Assembly: GCF_037543845.1 (NCBI RefSeq)
Contig: NZ_JBBIFX010000001.1
Coordinates: 1,736,001 to 1,800,000, forward strand
Length of the DNA stretch: 64,000 nucleotides
Source of the DNA: Gymnodinialimonas ulvae
GTDB taxonomy: Bacteria; Pseudomonadota; Alphaproteobacteria; Rhodobacterales; Rhodobacteraceae
Reading direction: 5' to 3'
This document shows positions 23,943 to 32,372 of the stretch, piece by piece. The notes beneath the pieces were generated by a model. It ran no database searches. It was not told the DNA's origin and was given only the letters and a program-made list of their open reading frames with translations. The position numbers were made by a program, and so were the translations under genes. Positions within the stretch are counted from its first letter, which is position 1. Every line of letters starts with the position of its first letter.

Positions 23943-26839
23943 GATTTGTCCTTGAGCGCAGCCAGAACCGCGAAGGGATTGTCGGGATCGACCTTGCCGC
24001 TTTTCTCGGGTTTCGCGGAATAGGTCTTGGGCTTGTCATCGCGCGGCGGACGTTTGCCCTTTGGCTTGCCCCCGCCCTTGCGCTGACCGCCATCGCCGCG
24101 TTTGCCGCCATCGCCACGCCGACCGCCGGACGCACCATCGGCGCGGCCACCCTGCGCGCCATCGGCGCGGCCACCCTGCGCGCCGTCGGCGCGACGCGGA
24201 CGCTGCGCGCCTCGGCCACGCGGGGCCCATGTGAAGGTGTAGAACACCTCCATCTCCGCCTCAGTCGCCGGCTCGACAGGCGCCGCCTCGCCGGACAGCG
24301 CATCCGGGGTTTCAACCGCCGTGCCGGGCACAGCCTCAAGCAAGGTCTCGTCCGCGCCTTCCGGAGCCATAGTCGCCGCCGGTTCCGCCTCGGGCGTTTC
24401 TTGCGTCGTGGTCTCAGCCGCCGCGTCCGCCGACGCATCCTCTGCGGGGGCGGCCTCAGGCGTCGCCTTGACCTTCACCCGCTCGCCCTGCTCCGCCTTG
24501 TAGCCAAGCCCACCCATCAGATCGGCGAATTGCTCCAGCGTCAGGCCCGAGATCGACAACATGTCCGGGTTCGCCTCGAACCCATTGCGGCTGTCTTCGC
24601 CGCGCAGCAGATCGGCCAACCGTTCCAGCATATCGATCCGAATCGACCGCGCGCCCGATACGCGGTAGCCCGCCATTGTCGCGTGACCCGCAGGCGCGCC
24701 TTCGACCGTCGGGATCGTGACGAGGCCCGGCGGCGGGCTGTCGGGGAAAGTGTCCAGCCCCTGCCAAAGCCCCCACATCACCAGCCGCAGGCGCGTCGGC
24801 GCGGGCTTGAGAAGCAGCGGCAAAAAGATCGTGTACTGACCGAACCGCACGCCATGCTTGCGCAACAAGGCGCGCGCGTCCTGATCCAGCGCCTTGATAT
24901 CGTCGGCGATCTCACCGCGCGGCACGATCCCGAAATTCTCCAGAAGCCGGTACGCCACGCCCTTGGCGAGACCCGAAATCGCCTCGTCCCGGCTCATCGC
25001 CAGAAGCGGCTCGAATTGCGCGGCCACGCGGCGGTCGATGAAATGCTGCAACCGGCGTTGCACCTTTTGCACAACATCGGCACCTGCCGCCTCTTCGTCG
25101 ACGAACGCCTCGGCCACCGGCTTCATCGGGTCGTCGCCGCGAACCAGCTTGCCGACCGCCTGCTCGCCCCACATCAACCCGCCCTGTTCTGTGACGTCGA
25201 ATTCTGTGTCGGGCGCGTTGTACATGCGGTCCGCGCGCAGGTGGAATTCCGGGCGCAACGCCGCCATCGCCGCCTGCTGCAACGTCTTCGCCTCATCCGG
25301 GCTGGCGGTTTCATCCATGCGAAAGCGGAAGCCTTCGATGCGGCCAAGCACCTGGCCCTCCACCGTCACTTCCCCCTGGTCGTTTACTTCGGCCACAAGG
25401 CTCTCCCTCTGTTTCAACCGGCGAAGCAGCATGCTGGTCCGCCGATCGACAAATCTTTGTGTCAACGCAGTGTGAAGCGCGTCTGACAGTCGGTCTTCTA
25501 CGGCACGGGTCGCGCCGCGCCAATGGCTTTCATCATCGACCCAACCCGTGCGCTGCGCGACATACGTCCACGTGCGGATATAGGCCAGCCGTTTCGACAG
25601 CGTGTCGATATCGCCCTCAATACGGTCGATGCGCTTGACCTGACGGGCCAGCCAATCGTCGGGCACGCGGCGTGACTCATGCAGAAACTCAAAGATCCGG
25701 CCCAGAAGATCGGCATGTTCGGCGTGGCTGATGCCCCTGAAATCGGGAATATTGCACACGTCCCACAAAAGCTTCACCGCGCGCGCATCGCCAAGCCGAT
25801 CCGCAATCTCCGGACGCGCCACCAATGCCTTGAGCGCCTGCAGATCGTCGGCCTCCCGCGCACGGGCCAGCCATTCGTCCTCGGTGCGTTCTTCCAGCGA
25901 GCCGATCAGCCGCTCCGCCGAGCCGAACTCAAGCGCGGAATTCCGCCACATCAACTTGCGCACCGGCGCAAAGCGATGCTCCACGATCGCCTCCGCCACC
26001 TGATCATCCAGCGGCGGCGCCTCCCCCGTCACGCCAAAGCTGCCGTCGGATGTATGCCGCCCGGCCCGCCCCGCGATCTGCGCCAACTCATTGGGCCACA
26101 GGTCGCGCATCTTTCGCCCGTCGAACTTGCGCAGCCCCGAAAACGCCACATGCTTGATATCGAGGTTCAGGCCCATCCCGATGGCATCGGTCGCCACCAG
26201 CACATCGACATCACCGTTTTGATAAAGCTCCACCTGCGCGTTGCGCGTGCGCGGGCTGAGCGCGCCCATGACAACCGCTGCCCCGCCCTTCTGACGCCGC
26301 AGCAATTCCGCCATCGCATACAGATTTTCAACCGAAAACCCCACAATCGCGGACCTCGGAGGCATCCGACTGACCTTTTTCGAACCTGCATACACAAGCT
26401 GTGAAAAACGCTCCCTGCGGACAAACTCCGCCCCCGGTACCAGCGCCGAGATCGCCGGGCGCATGGTTTCGGCTCCCAGAAACAGCGTCTCGTGCAACCC
26501 CCGCGCATGCAGCAATCGGTCCGTAAAGACATGCCCGCGCTCGGGATCTGCGCAAAGCTGTATCTCATCAATGGCCAGGAAATCCGCGCCGTTTCCGGTC
26601 GGCATCGCCTCGACCGTGCACACCCAGTATTGCGCACGCGGCGGCACGATCCGCTCTTCGCCCGTGACCAGCGCCACCACGGACGGCCCCCGGATCGCGA
26701 CGATCTTGTCGTACACCTCGCGCGCCAGAAGCCGCAGAGGCAGACCGATCACCCCGGTCCGATGCCCCAGCATCCGCTCGATCGCGTAATGGGTCTTGCC
26801 CGTGTTGGTGGGGCCCAGAACGGCGGCTATTCTTTTCAT
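23939..26839 (-). CDS. SUV3/MgpS-like superfamily 2 helicase
   Basis: 966 residues. Walker A GPTNTGKT (9-16), DEIQ box (FLAIDEIQLCADPERGH), and helicase C domain motifs VLVATDAIGMGLNLDI and QIAGRAGRH. A long middle part follows with an EPS-like IPDFRGISHAEHADLLGRIFEFL segment. The last 180 residues are low complexity: acidic/Ala-rich, then Gly/Arg/Lys-rich with an RADGAQGG repeat. Homologues act on RNA (mitochondrial Suv3 family); the Arg/Gly tail fits RNA binding. It is followed by the S4 gene with a 4 bp overlap. The start codon lies at the edge of a 47 bp tandem repeat. Confidence 0.93.
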   Translation of the reverse strand: MKRIAAVLGPTNTGKTHYAIERMLGHRTGVIGLPLRLLAREVYDKIVAIRGPSVVALVTGEERIVPPRAQYWVCTVEAMPTGNGADFLAIDEIQLCADPERGHVFTDRLLHARGLHETLFLGAETMRPAISALVPGAEFVRRERFSQLVYAGSKKVSRMPPRSAIVGFSVENLYAMAELLRRQKGGAAVVMGALSPRTRNAQVELYQNGDVDVLVATDAIGMGLNLDIKHVAFSGLRKFDGRKMRDLWPNELAQIAGRAGRHTSDGSFGVTGEAPPLDDQVAEAIVEHRFAPVRKLMWRNSALEFGSAERLIGSLEERTEDEWLARAREADDLQALKALVARPEIADRLGDARAVKLLWDVCNIPDFRGISHAEHADLLGRIFEFLHESRRVPDDWLARQVKRIDRIEGDIDTLSKRLAYIRTWTYVAQRTGWVDDESHWRGATRAVEDRLSDALHTALTQRFVDRRTSMLLRRLKQRESLVAEVNDQGEVTVEGQVLGRIEGFRFRMDETASPDEAKTLQQAAMAALRPEFHLRADRMYNAPDTEFDVTEQGGLMWGEQAVGKLVRGDDPMKPVAEAFVDEEAAGADVVQKVQRRLQHFIDRRVAAQFEPLLAMSRDEAISGLAKGVAYRLLENFGIVPRGEIADDIKALDQDARALLRKHGVRFGQYTIFLPLLLKPAPTRLRLVMWGLWQGLDTFPDSPPPGLVTIPTVEGAPAGHATMAGYRVSGARSIRIDMLERLADLLRGEDSRNGFEANPDMLSISGLTLEQFADLMGGLGYKAEQGERVKVKATPEAAPAEDASADAAAETTTQETPEAEPAATMAPEGADETLLEAVPGTAVETPDALSGEAAPVEPATEAEMEVFYTFTWAPRGRGAQRPRRADGAQGGRADGAQGGRADGASGGRRGDGGKRGDGGQRKGGGKPKGKRPPRDDKPKTYSAKPEKSGKVDPDNPFAVLAALKDKS
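24132..24198 (-). repeat. 24 bp tandem repeat in the helicase tail
   Basis: Nearly three copies with a period of 24 bp (24132, 24156 and 24180), encoding the octapeptide RADGAQGG. It sits inside the Gly/Arg-rich C-terminal tail and probably varies in copy number between strains. Confidence 0.8.
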
Positions 26840-26955
26840 CTGCGCTACCGCCTTCGGCTACTTGAGCGCGTCGGAATTCTCTTCATCTGCGCTACCGCCT
26901 TCGGCCACTTGAGCGCGTCGGGGTTCTCTTCATCTGCGCTACCGCCTTCGGCTGC
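26831..26955 (-). repeat. 47 bp tandem repeat, about 2.6 copies, spanning the helicase start
   Basis: The block beginning CATCTGCGCTACCGCCTTCG on the plus strand recurs at 26837, 26884 and 26931, an exact 47 bp period with a few substitutions. Each copy supplies an ATG on the minus strand. The leftmost is the helicase start codon. The other two open 13-codon reading frames that each stop at a TAG five bases before the next ATG. Confidence 0.85.
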
Positions 26956-27029
26956 CTGACCACGCAAGACGCCTCGCTTGCAAACCCCGAATATGTGCGC
27001 ACTCCGCGCGCCGCCGCAACCCGAAACGC

Positions 27030-27581
27030 CTAAAGCGCCTCACCTTCTTCGCGCACGCGCAGGTTGGTCAGCAAACGGAAGATATCCGGCTGGTTCGGAT
27101 GCAACTCATGGGCCATCTCATAGGCCTCCATCGCGCGGTCGGCCTCGCCCATATCCTCCAGCATCAGGCCCATCGACACCAACGCCCCGAAATGGCGCGG
27201 TTCAAGCGCCAGCACCCGTTGCAGATCGGCAATGGCCGGGCCGTACATCTGTTGCTCCACAAACATCCGGGCCCGCGTGTGCCACCCTTCGGCGAAATCC
27301 GGCGCATGATCGACCAGTGCCGTGAGATGATCGTAGGCCTGTTCGTAATTCTGCGCCTCAAGCGCCTCGATCCCGCGCCGCAACAGGTAATCCGCACTGG
27401 CCGAACCCGAAAGCTGCCAGCGTTGAAATACCTCCTGCTCGACGATTTCCCAGTTGCGGAGCTCGGGATTCGCCAGCCGATCCAGGAAATCGTCCGTCGT
27501 GGATTGCGCGAATGCAACTACGGGAATCCCGCAGATGACGGACGCAACGGCAAAGTTGATGATGCGAGATGAAATCGTCAT
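27030..27581 (-). CDS. Exported TPR protein, unknown
   Basis: 183 residues. Signal peptide up to VVAFAQS, then about three TPR-like helical pairs: SADYLLRRGIEALEAQNYEQAYDHLTAL, AEGWHTRARMFVEQQMYGPAIADLQRVL, and FGALVSMGLMLEDMGEADRAMEAYEMA. Probably a periplasmic protein-protein interaction module. ATG 27581 is preferred over GTG 27587, two codons upstream. Divergent from the SCP2 gene. Confidence 0.85.
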   Translation of the reverse strand: MTISSRIINFAVASVICGIPVVAFAQSTTDDFLDRLANPELRNWEIVEQEVFQRWQLSGSASADYLLRRGIEALEAQNYEQAYDHLTALVDHAPDFAEGWHTRARMFVEQQMYGPAIADLQRVLALEPRHFGALVSMGLMLEDMGEADRAMEAYEMAHELHPNQPDIFRLLTNLRVREEGEAL

Positions 27582-27668
27582 GGTCACGAACGTAGCATTC
27601 CGCGCGGCAGATACCAGATCACTGTTGCGCGAGGGCGCACGTCCAAAGGGATTTCAAGGGGCCAGAAA

Positions 27669-27968
27669 ATGGGCAATGCAATCATCGACGCCGCAGTGAC
27701 GGCAATTTCCGAAAAACTCGGCGGGCAAAGCTTTGACGGCTCCGCCAAGTTCGAGATCAACGGCGAAGGTGCCGTGATCGTTCAGGGCACCGAGGTGCGC
27801 GAAGCCACCGATGCCGATGCCGCCGACGTCACCATGTCCGCCGACACCGAAACCTTCCAGGAAATCATGTCGGGCGACTTGAACCCGACCGCCGCGTTCA
27901 TGTCCGGCAAGCTCACCCTTGATGGTGACATGGGCACCGCGATGAAACTGGGTGGCGTTCTGAGCTGA
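27669..27968 (+). CDS. SCP2 sterol-carrier-fold protein
   Basis: 99 residues, a stand-alone SCP2 domain that binds lipids or acyl-CoA in a hydrophobic cavity. FEINGEGAVIV, VTMSADTETFQEIMSGDLNPTAAFMSGKLTLDGDM are the family signature (the MSGKLxLxGDM end is diagnostic). AAGGGG lies upstream of the ATG. The stop overlaps the start of the next gene (TGATG), so it is translationally coupled to a lysophospholipase-like hydrolase. A lipid-related role for the pair is plausible. Confidence 0.92.
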   Translation: MGNAIIDAAVTAISEKLGGQSFDGSAKFEINGEGAVIVQGTEVREATDADAADVTMSADTETFQEIMSGDLNPTAAFMSGKLTLDGDMGTAMKLGGVLS

Positions 27969-28948
27969 TGTTGACCAACCCCGCACCCGACACCCCCGTT
28001 TCCAACGGGCTTGAACCCGCGCCGTTTCACGCCGAGGTCGCCGAAGGCCCCGCCGGTGTGAAGGCGTGGTGGGTGCGGGCCAGCGATGGTACGCGGCTGC
28101 GCTTCGGGGTTTGGCCGGAGGGGCCGAAAGGCACTGTCCTGATGTTCTGCGGCCGCACCGAATATGTCGAGAAATATGGCCGCGTCGCCGCGGATCTCGC
28201 CAAGGCCGGCTACGGCATGGTCAGTTTCGACTGGCGTGGCCAGGGGCTGGCCGACCGTCCGCAACATGAACCCGGCATGGGCCACGTGCTCAGCTTCGAT
28301 GAATACCGCTGGGACGTGACGGCGTTTCGGACCGCGCTCGAAGATCTGGGTGTACCGAAGCCGTGGTACCTGATCGGTCATTCCATGGGCGGCTGCATCG
28401 GCCTGCGGGCGCTTTACGATGGTCTGCCGGTCGCGGCCGCCGCATTCACCGGCCCGATGTGGGGCATTCAACTCACGCCCCTGCTCAAGCTGATCTCGCC
28501 GCTTCTGATCGGCGGCAGCACGCTTCTGGGCCGTGACAACCGCTTTGCGCTCACCACCGGTCCGTGGAAGGAAGAGCCGTTTGACGGCAACATCCTGACC
28601 ACCGACCCCGACCAATACGCCTACATGAACCGCCAGACCGCGGCCCACCCCGAGCTGACGCTTGGCGGGCCTTCGTTCCGCTGGGTGGCCGCCGCCGAGG
28701 AAGAGGCCGAGGCATTGATGGCGATGCCGCCGCTCGACCTGCCCGTGGTCACCATTGTCGGCTCCGACGAACGGCGCGTGTCTATCGACAACGCCCGCAA
28801 GCGCATGGACACCTGGCCGCGCGGTGAGTTCGTGCTGGTCGATGGGGGGCGCCACGAGGTGCTGATGGAAAGTCCCGCCCGCCGGGGCCAAAGCCTCACG
28901 GCGATCCTTGACCATTTCGACGCGCACCGCCCGGACGCGTCCGCTTAG
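27968..28948 (+). CDS. Alpha/beta hydrolase, PldB (lysophospholipase)-like
   Basis: 326 residues. Nucleophile elbow GHSMGG, oxyanion region MFCGRTEYVEKYGRVAADLAKAGYGM, and a VSFDWRGQGLADR segment. The catalytic Asp is likely in VTIVGSDERRV, and the His in DGGRHEVLMES. No signal peptide. The GRTEYVEKYG block and the length match the alphaproteobacterial PldB-type hydrolases that act on lysophospholipids or monoacylglycerols (family inference). Confidence 0.9.
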   Translation: MLTNPAPDTPVSNGLEPAPFHAEVAEGPAGVKAWWVRASDGTRLRFGVWPEGPKGTVLMFCGRTEYVEKYGRVAADLAKAGYGMVSFDWRGQGLADRPQHEPGMGHVLSFDEYRWDVTAFRTALEDLGVPKPWYLIGHSMGGCIGLRALYDGLPVAAAAFTGPMWGIQLTPLLKLISPLLIGGSTLLGRDNRFALTTGPWKEEPFDGNILTTDPDQYAYMNRQTAAHPELTLGGPSFRWVAAAEEEAEALMAMPPLDLPVVTIVGSDERRVSIDNARKRMDTWPRGEFVLVDGGRHEVLMESPARRGQSLTAILDHFDAHRPDASA

Positions 28949-28963
28949 CGCAATCCGCTCGGA

Positions 28964-29647
28964 TCAAGCCGCCTCAAGCACTCCATTCTGCAACCGAATG
29001 ACCCGGTCCATCCGGCGAGCGAGCGTGTGGTTGTGGGTCGCGATCAGCGCCGACAATCCGGTTCCGCGCACCAGCTCCATCAACACATCAAAGACCGTAT
29101 CGGACGTCTCCGGGTCCAGGTTGCCGGTCGGCTCATCGGCCAGCAACAGGGCGGGCCGGTTCGCAAGCGCCCGGCAAAACGCGACGCGCTGCTGCTCGCC
29201 GCCGGACAATTCCGCCGGACGATGCGCGGCCCGAGGCCCGAGCCCGACACGGCCCAACAAATCCGCCGCTCTCTGATCGGCCGCGGGCCGGCTGATGCCA
29301 TTGGCCAGCTGCGGCAGCACGATGTTCTCGGCGGCGGAAAACTCCGGCAACAGGTGGTGGAACTGGTAGACAAAGCCCACCCGGTCGCGCCGCGCCGCCG
29401 TCCGGGCGCGGTCCGACGCCCCGGTCACCGCCTGCCCGCCGATCTCGACCGTTCCGCCGTCGGCCACATCCAGCAGCCCCGCAATATGCAATAGCGTCGA
29501 CTTGCCCGCCCCCGAAGGCGCAATCAGGCCGACGATCTCGCCTTGCGCGATCTCGACAGACGCGCCGCGCAACACGGCGATTTCGTTCGGTTTCCCGTGG
29601 TTGTACGCCTTTTCGATGCCATCCAGCCGCAACGCCAGCTCATTCAT
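28964..29647 (-). CDS. lolD: LolD-type lipoprotein-releasing ABC ATPase
   Basis: 227 residues, one ABC domain. Walker A APSGAGKS, Q-loop region, signature LSGGEQQRV and Walker B LLLADEPTGNLD. The GNLDPETS and IATHNHTLARRMDRVIRL segments are typical of the LolD/MacB group. It powers extraction of outer-membrane lipoproteins from the inner membrane. It starts within the end of the permease gene (8 bp overlap) and so forms an operon with it. Confidence 0.95.
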   Translation of the reverse strand: MNELALRLDGIEKAYNHGKPNEIAVLRGASVEIAQGEIVGLIAPSGAGKSTLLHIAGLLDVADGGTVEIGGQAVTGASDRARTAARRDRVGFVYQFHHLLPEFSAAENIVLPQLANGISRPAADQRAADLLGRVGLGPRAAHRPAELSGGEQQRVAFCRALANRPALLLADEPTGNLDPETSDTVFDVLMELVRGTGLSALIATHNHTLARRMDRVIRLQNGVLEAA

Positions 29648-30944
29648 AGCGCAACGCCTCCACGGGGTTCATCCGCGCCGCGCGACGTGCCGGAAAGATC
29701 GTCACCACAAACGACAATCCCAGCGACATCGCCATCGCCGTCAACACATCCGCCCCCTCCAGCCGCGCAGGCAGCGCCGAGATCAGGCGCACGGACGGGT
29801 CCCAGACGCCGCCCCCCGCAACCCAGTTCACGAACGAGAAAATCGGATCGATCCAGATCGCGAAAGCACAGCCCAGGATCACCCCCATAACCGTGCCCGC
29901 CACACCAATCGCCGACCCGCAGATGAAGAACACCCGCAAGATGGCCCCCTCGCTCAGACCTATGGTGCGCAGGATCCCGATATCGCGGCTTTTGTTCTTC
30001 ACCAACATGATCAGGCCCGACACGATGTTCATCGTCGCGATCAACACAAGGATCGACAGGATGATGAACATGATATTGTCCTCCATCTGAAGCGCCCTGA
30101 GATACGCGCCGGAACTGTCCTCCCAGGTCCAGATCTGCACATCACCGCCCGCCTGCAACAACGGCAGGACGTATTGGTTGATCCGCTCAGGTTCGGCCAC
30201 TGTCACCTGCACTTCATCGGCCACGCCGTCGCGGTTGAAATAGGTCTGCGCTTCGCCGAAGGGGATGTAGACGCGCGTCCGGTCGATATCGAACCGCCCG
30301 ACCTGGAAGATATAGGCGACCGGATAACTCGACACCCGGGGCGACGTGCCAAACGCCGTGCGCGCGCCATCGGGCGAGATCAACCGGATGCTGTCGCCGA
30401 CATTGGCCCCCAATTCCCGCGCCACGCCCGCGCCGATGGCGATCCCCGGCGCCATCGCATCGCCCTGCGGCTGCGCGAATTCCGACAGCGCGCCCTGGCT
30501 CCATTCCGGGTCCGCGACGAGCGGAATGGCCGCAAGATCCTCAGGCGAGATCCCGATCACCTCCACACCGGCATTGCGCCCGCGATAAGCCGAAAGGACC
30601 TGCCCCCGGATCACCGCAGCGGCATGCTCCACCCCGTCAACGCCCCGCACGGCCTCGGCCACCTCGGCGTAGTTCTCCATAGAGCGGTCAAGCTGCCCGG
30701 CGGCGTTCTGCTCGGCGATGTCATAGACCGCCACATGGGGGTTCGCGCCCAGGATGATGCCCACGAATTCGTAGCGAAAACCCGACCGCACGGCGAGCGT
30801 CGCAATCAACGCCATGACCGCCAGCGCGATGCCCAGAAAACTGATCCAGGTCATCACCGACACGCCGCCTTCGGCCCGACGCGCCCGCAGATACCGCCAG
30901 GCGATCAGGAACTCGTATTTCGAAAACGGGGCGGGGGTTGCCAT
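29640..30944 (-). CDS. Lipoprotein-releasing ABC permease (LolC/LolE type)
   Basis: 434 residues. Four membrane segments flank a periplasmic MacB/Lol core domain of about 200 residues: one near residue 25-50 (VSVMTWISFLGIALAVMALIATLAV) and three from about 275. The family start PFSKYEFLIAWRYLRARRAEGGVSVM and the end ARRAARMNPVEALRYE are canonical. Only one Lol permease gene is present, as in alphaproteobacteria that use a single LolF-type subunit (inference). Start at 30944; an earlier in-frame start adds unrelated sequence. Confidence 0.94.
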   Translation of the reverse strand: MATPAPFSKYEFLIAWRYLRARRAEGGVSVMTWISFLGIALAVMALIATLAVRSGFRYEFVGIILGANPHVAVYDIAEQNAAGQLDRSMENYAEVAEAVRGVDGVEHAAAVIRGQVLSAYRGRNAGVEVIGISPEDLAAIPLVADPEWSQGALSEFAQPQGDAMAPGIAIGAGVARELGANVGDSIRLISPDGARTAFGTSPRVSSYPVAYIFQVGRFDIDRTRVYIPFGEAQTYFNRDGVADEVQVTVAEPERINQYVLPLLQAGGDVQIWTWEDSSGAYLRALQMEDNIMFIILSILVLIATMNIVSGLIMLVKNKSRDIGILRTIGLSEGAILRVFFICGSAIGVAGTVMGVILGCAFAIWIDPIFSFVNWVAGGGVWDPSVRLISALPARLEGADVLTAMAMSLGLSFVVTIFPARRAARMNPVEALRYE

Positions 30945-31064
30945 GTGCTCGTGCCTTTTTCGGTCGTTGGCGCAACCTCGCCATTCCAGCGGCCAAGTCA
31001 ACCGAAACCCTTGTGATATTGGCCAACGCGGCTATCGTTGGTGCGGATCGTAGGGGGACAGACC

Positions 31065-31433
31065 ATGAAACTGGGCGCATTTTCGATCTCGCTGGCGGTG
31101 AAAGACCTCGCGATGTCGCGCACCTTCTACGAGAGTATGGGATTTTCGAGCATGGCCGGCACGCCCGAGCACGGCTACCTGATCATGAAGAACGGCGACA
31201 CGCTCATCGGCCTGTTCCATGGCATGTTCGAGGGCAACATGCTGACCTTCAATCCCGGCTGGGACCAGAACGCGCAAGAGCTCGACACATTCGACGATGT
31301 CCGCGCCATCCGGGATGCGCTCACCAAGGCCGGCCACCCCATCGAAAACGAACAAGGCGGCGACACCGGCCCGGGCAGCTTCGTCACCCGCGACCCCGAC
31401 GGAAACGTCATCCTGATCGACCAGCATCGGTGA
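31065..31433 (+). CDS. VOC-fold (glyoxalase/bleomycin-resistance) protein
   Basis: 122 residues. Starts MKLGAFSISLAVKDLAMSRTFYESMGF and ends with GPGSFVTRDPDGNVILIDQH, the two halves of a vicinal-oxygen-chelate fold. Enzyme type cannot be told from sequence. AGGGGG lies 8 bp before the ATG at 31065. First gene of a probable run of four rightward genes (this, an NTF2-like protein, a second VOC protein and a KAS III enzyme). Confidence 0.88.
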   Translation: MKLGAFSISLAVKDLAMSRTFYESMGFSSMAGTPEHGYLIMKNGDTLIGLFHGMFEGNMLTFNPGWDQNAQELDTFDDVRAIRDALTKAGHPIENEQGGDTGPGSFVTRDPDGNVILIDQHR

Positions 31434-31440
31434 TCCGGCA

Positions 31441-31911
31441 ATGACGGAATCACGCTCCGCTGCGGAGATTTACCAGGCTTTTCTCGATGCCGTGGGCGAG
31501 ACCATCGCCCAACGCGATTTCGCGGGCTACAGCCGCTATTACCTGTTTCCCAACCGCCTGATCACCGTACAGAAAACCCTGCTGATCGAAACCGAGGCCG
31601 ACCTTGAACGCCTGTTCCGCAGCATGTGCCACACGTTGGAATTGAAGACCGTCGCGGCCCCGTCCCGAGCCTGCAGTTCGGCCGAATTCGCCGAAGACGG
31701 GCGCACGATCCACGGCGCCCACACCACTTGGCTTGTCAATGCGACCGAGGAAATCCGGCAAAGCTACAAGGCCCGCTCGACCCTGCGTCTGTGCGATGAC
31801 GGTGCCTGGCGGCTCAGCGCCAGCCAGTACGAGGACAGCGGCGGCATTCTTCCCAATCAGGTCGTCTCGATGACCGACGATATCCCCGGTCAGAAGCCTG
31901 ACGATGATTGA
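31441..31911 (+). CDS. NTF2/SnoaL-like small protein, unknown
   Basis: 156 residues, soluble. Helix-rich start (AAEIYQAFLDAVGETIAQRDFAGYSRYYLFP) followed by strands ending in YKARSTLRLCDDGAWRLSASQYED, the layout of an NTF2-like cone fold. Family assignment is by pattern only. Starts 7 bp after the VOC gene and overlaps the next gene by 8 bp. Confidence 0.75.
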   Translation: MTESRSAAEIYQAFLDAVGETIAQRDFAGYSRYYLFPNRLITVQKTLLIETEADLERLFRSMCHTLELKTVAAPSRACSSAEFAEDGRTIHGAHTTWLVNATEEIRQSYKARSTLRLCDDGAWRLSASQYEDSGGILPNQVVSMTDDIPGQKPDDD

Positions 31912-32296
31912 TCACACCGGCCTGTCCGTGTCGGATTTCGCCGTTGCGCGGCGCTTTTTTGATGGCGCGCTCTCCCCGCTTGGCATCGACTACCTGTTCA
32001 CCGTCCCCCCGGAACACACCGGCGGAGTGAAGGTCGGTGGCTATGGCCGCGACCGGCCGCAATTCTGGATCGACGAGGGCGGCGCGCAACGCCCCCCGAT
32101 CCACATCGCCTTTGCGGCAGCAACACGCGCCGAGGTGGTAGCCTTCCACACCGCAGCGCTTGCCGCCGGAGGCACCGACAACGGCGCGCCCGGCCTGCGC
32201 CCGCAGTATCACCCGACCTATTACGGCGCCTTCGTCCTTGATCCGGACGGCAACAATATCGAAGCGGTCTGCCACGCGCCCGAACCTCAGGCGTAG
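31904..32296 (+). CDS. VOC-family protein (second copy)
   Basis: 130 residues. IDHTGLSVSDFAVARRFFDGALSPLGI at the start and GAFVLDPDGNNIEAVCH at the end are VOC metal-site regions (His near the N-terminus, Glu near the C-terminus). Different subfamily from the protein at 31065-31433. Its start lies inside the end of the NTF2-like gene, so the two are coupled. Confidence 0.9.
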   Translation: MIDHTGLSVSDFAVARRFFDGALSPLGIDYLFTVPPEHTGGVKVGGYGRDRPQFWIDEGGAQRPPIHIAFAAATRAEVVAFHTAALAAGGTDNGAPGLRPQYHPTYYGAFVLDPDGNNIEAVCHAPEPQA

Positions 32297-32372
32297 TCGC
32301 GACGTAGCGTCACCCGCCTTGACGCGCCAACGCGTTCGCGCGCAAGTAAACGTCCTGCCGAGGACCCAAATC

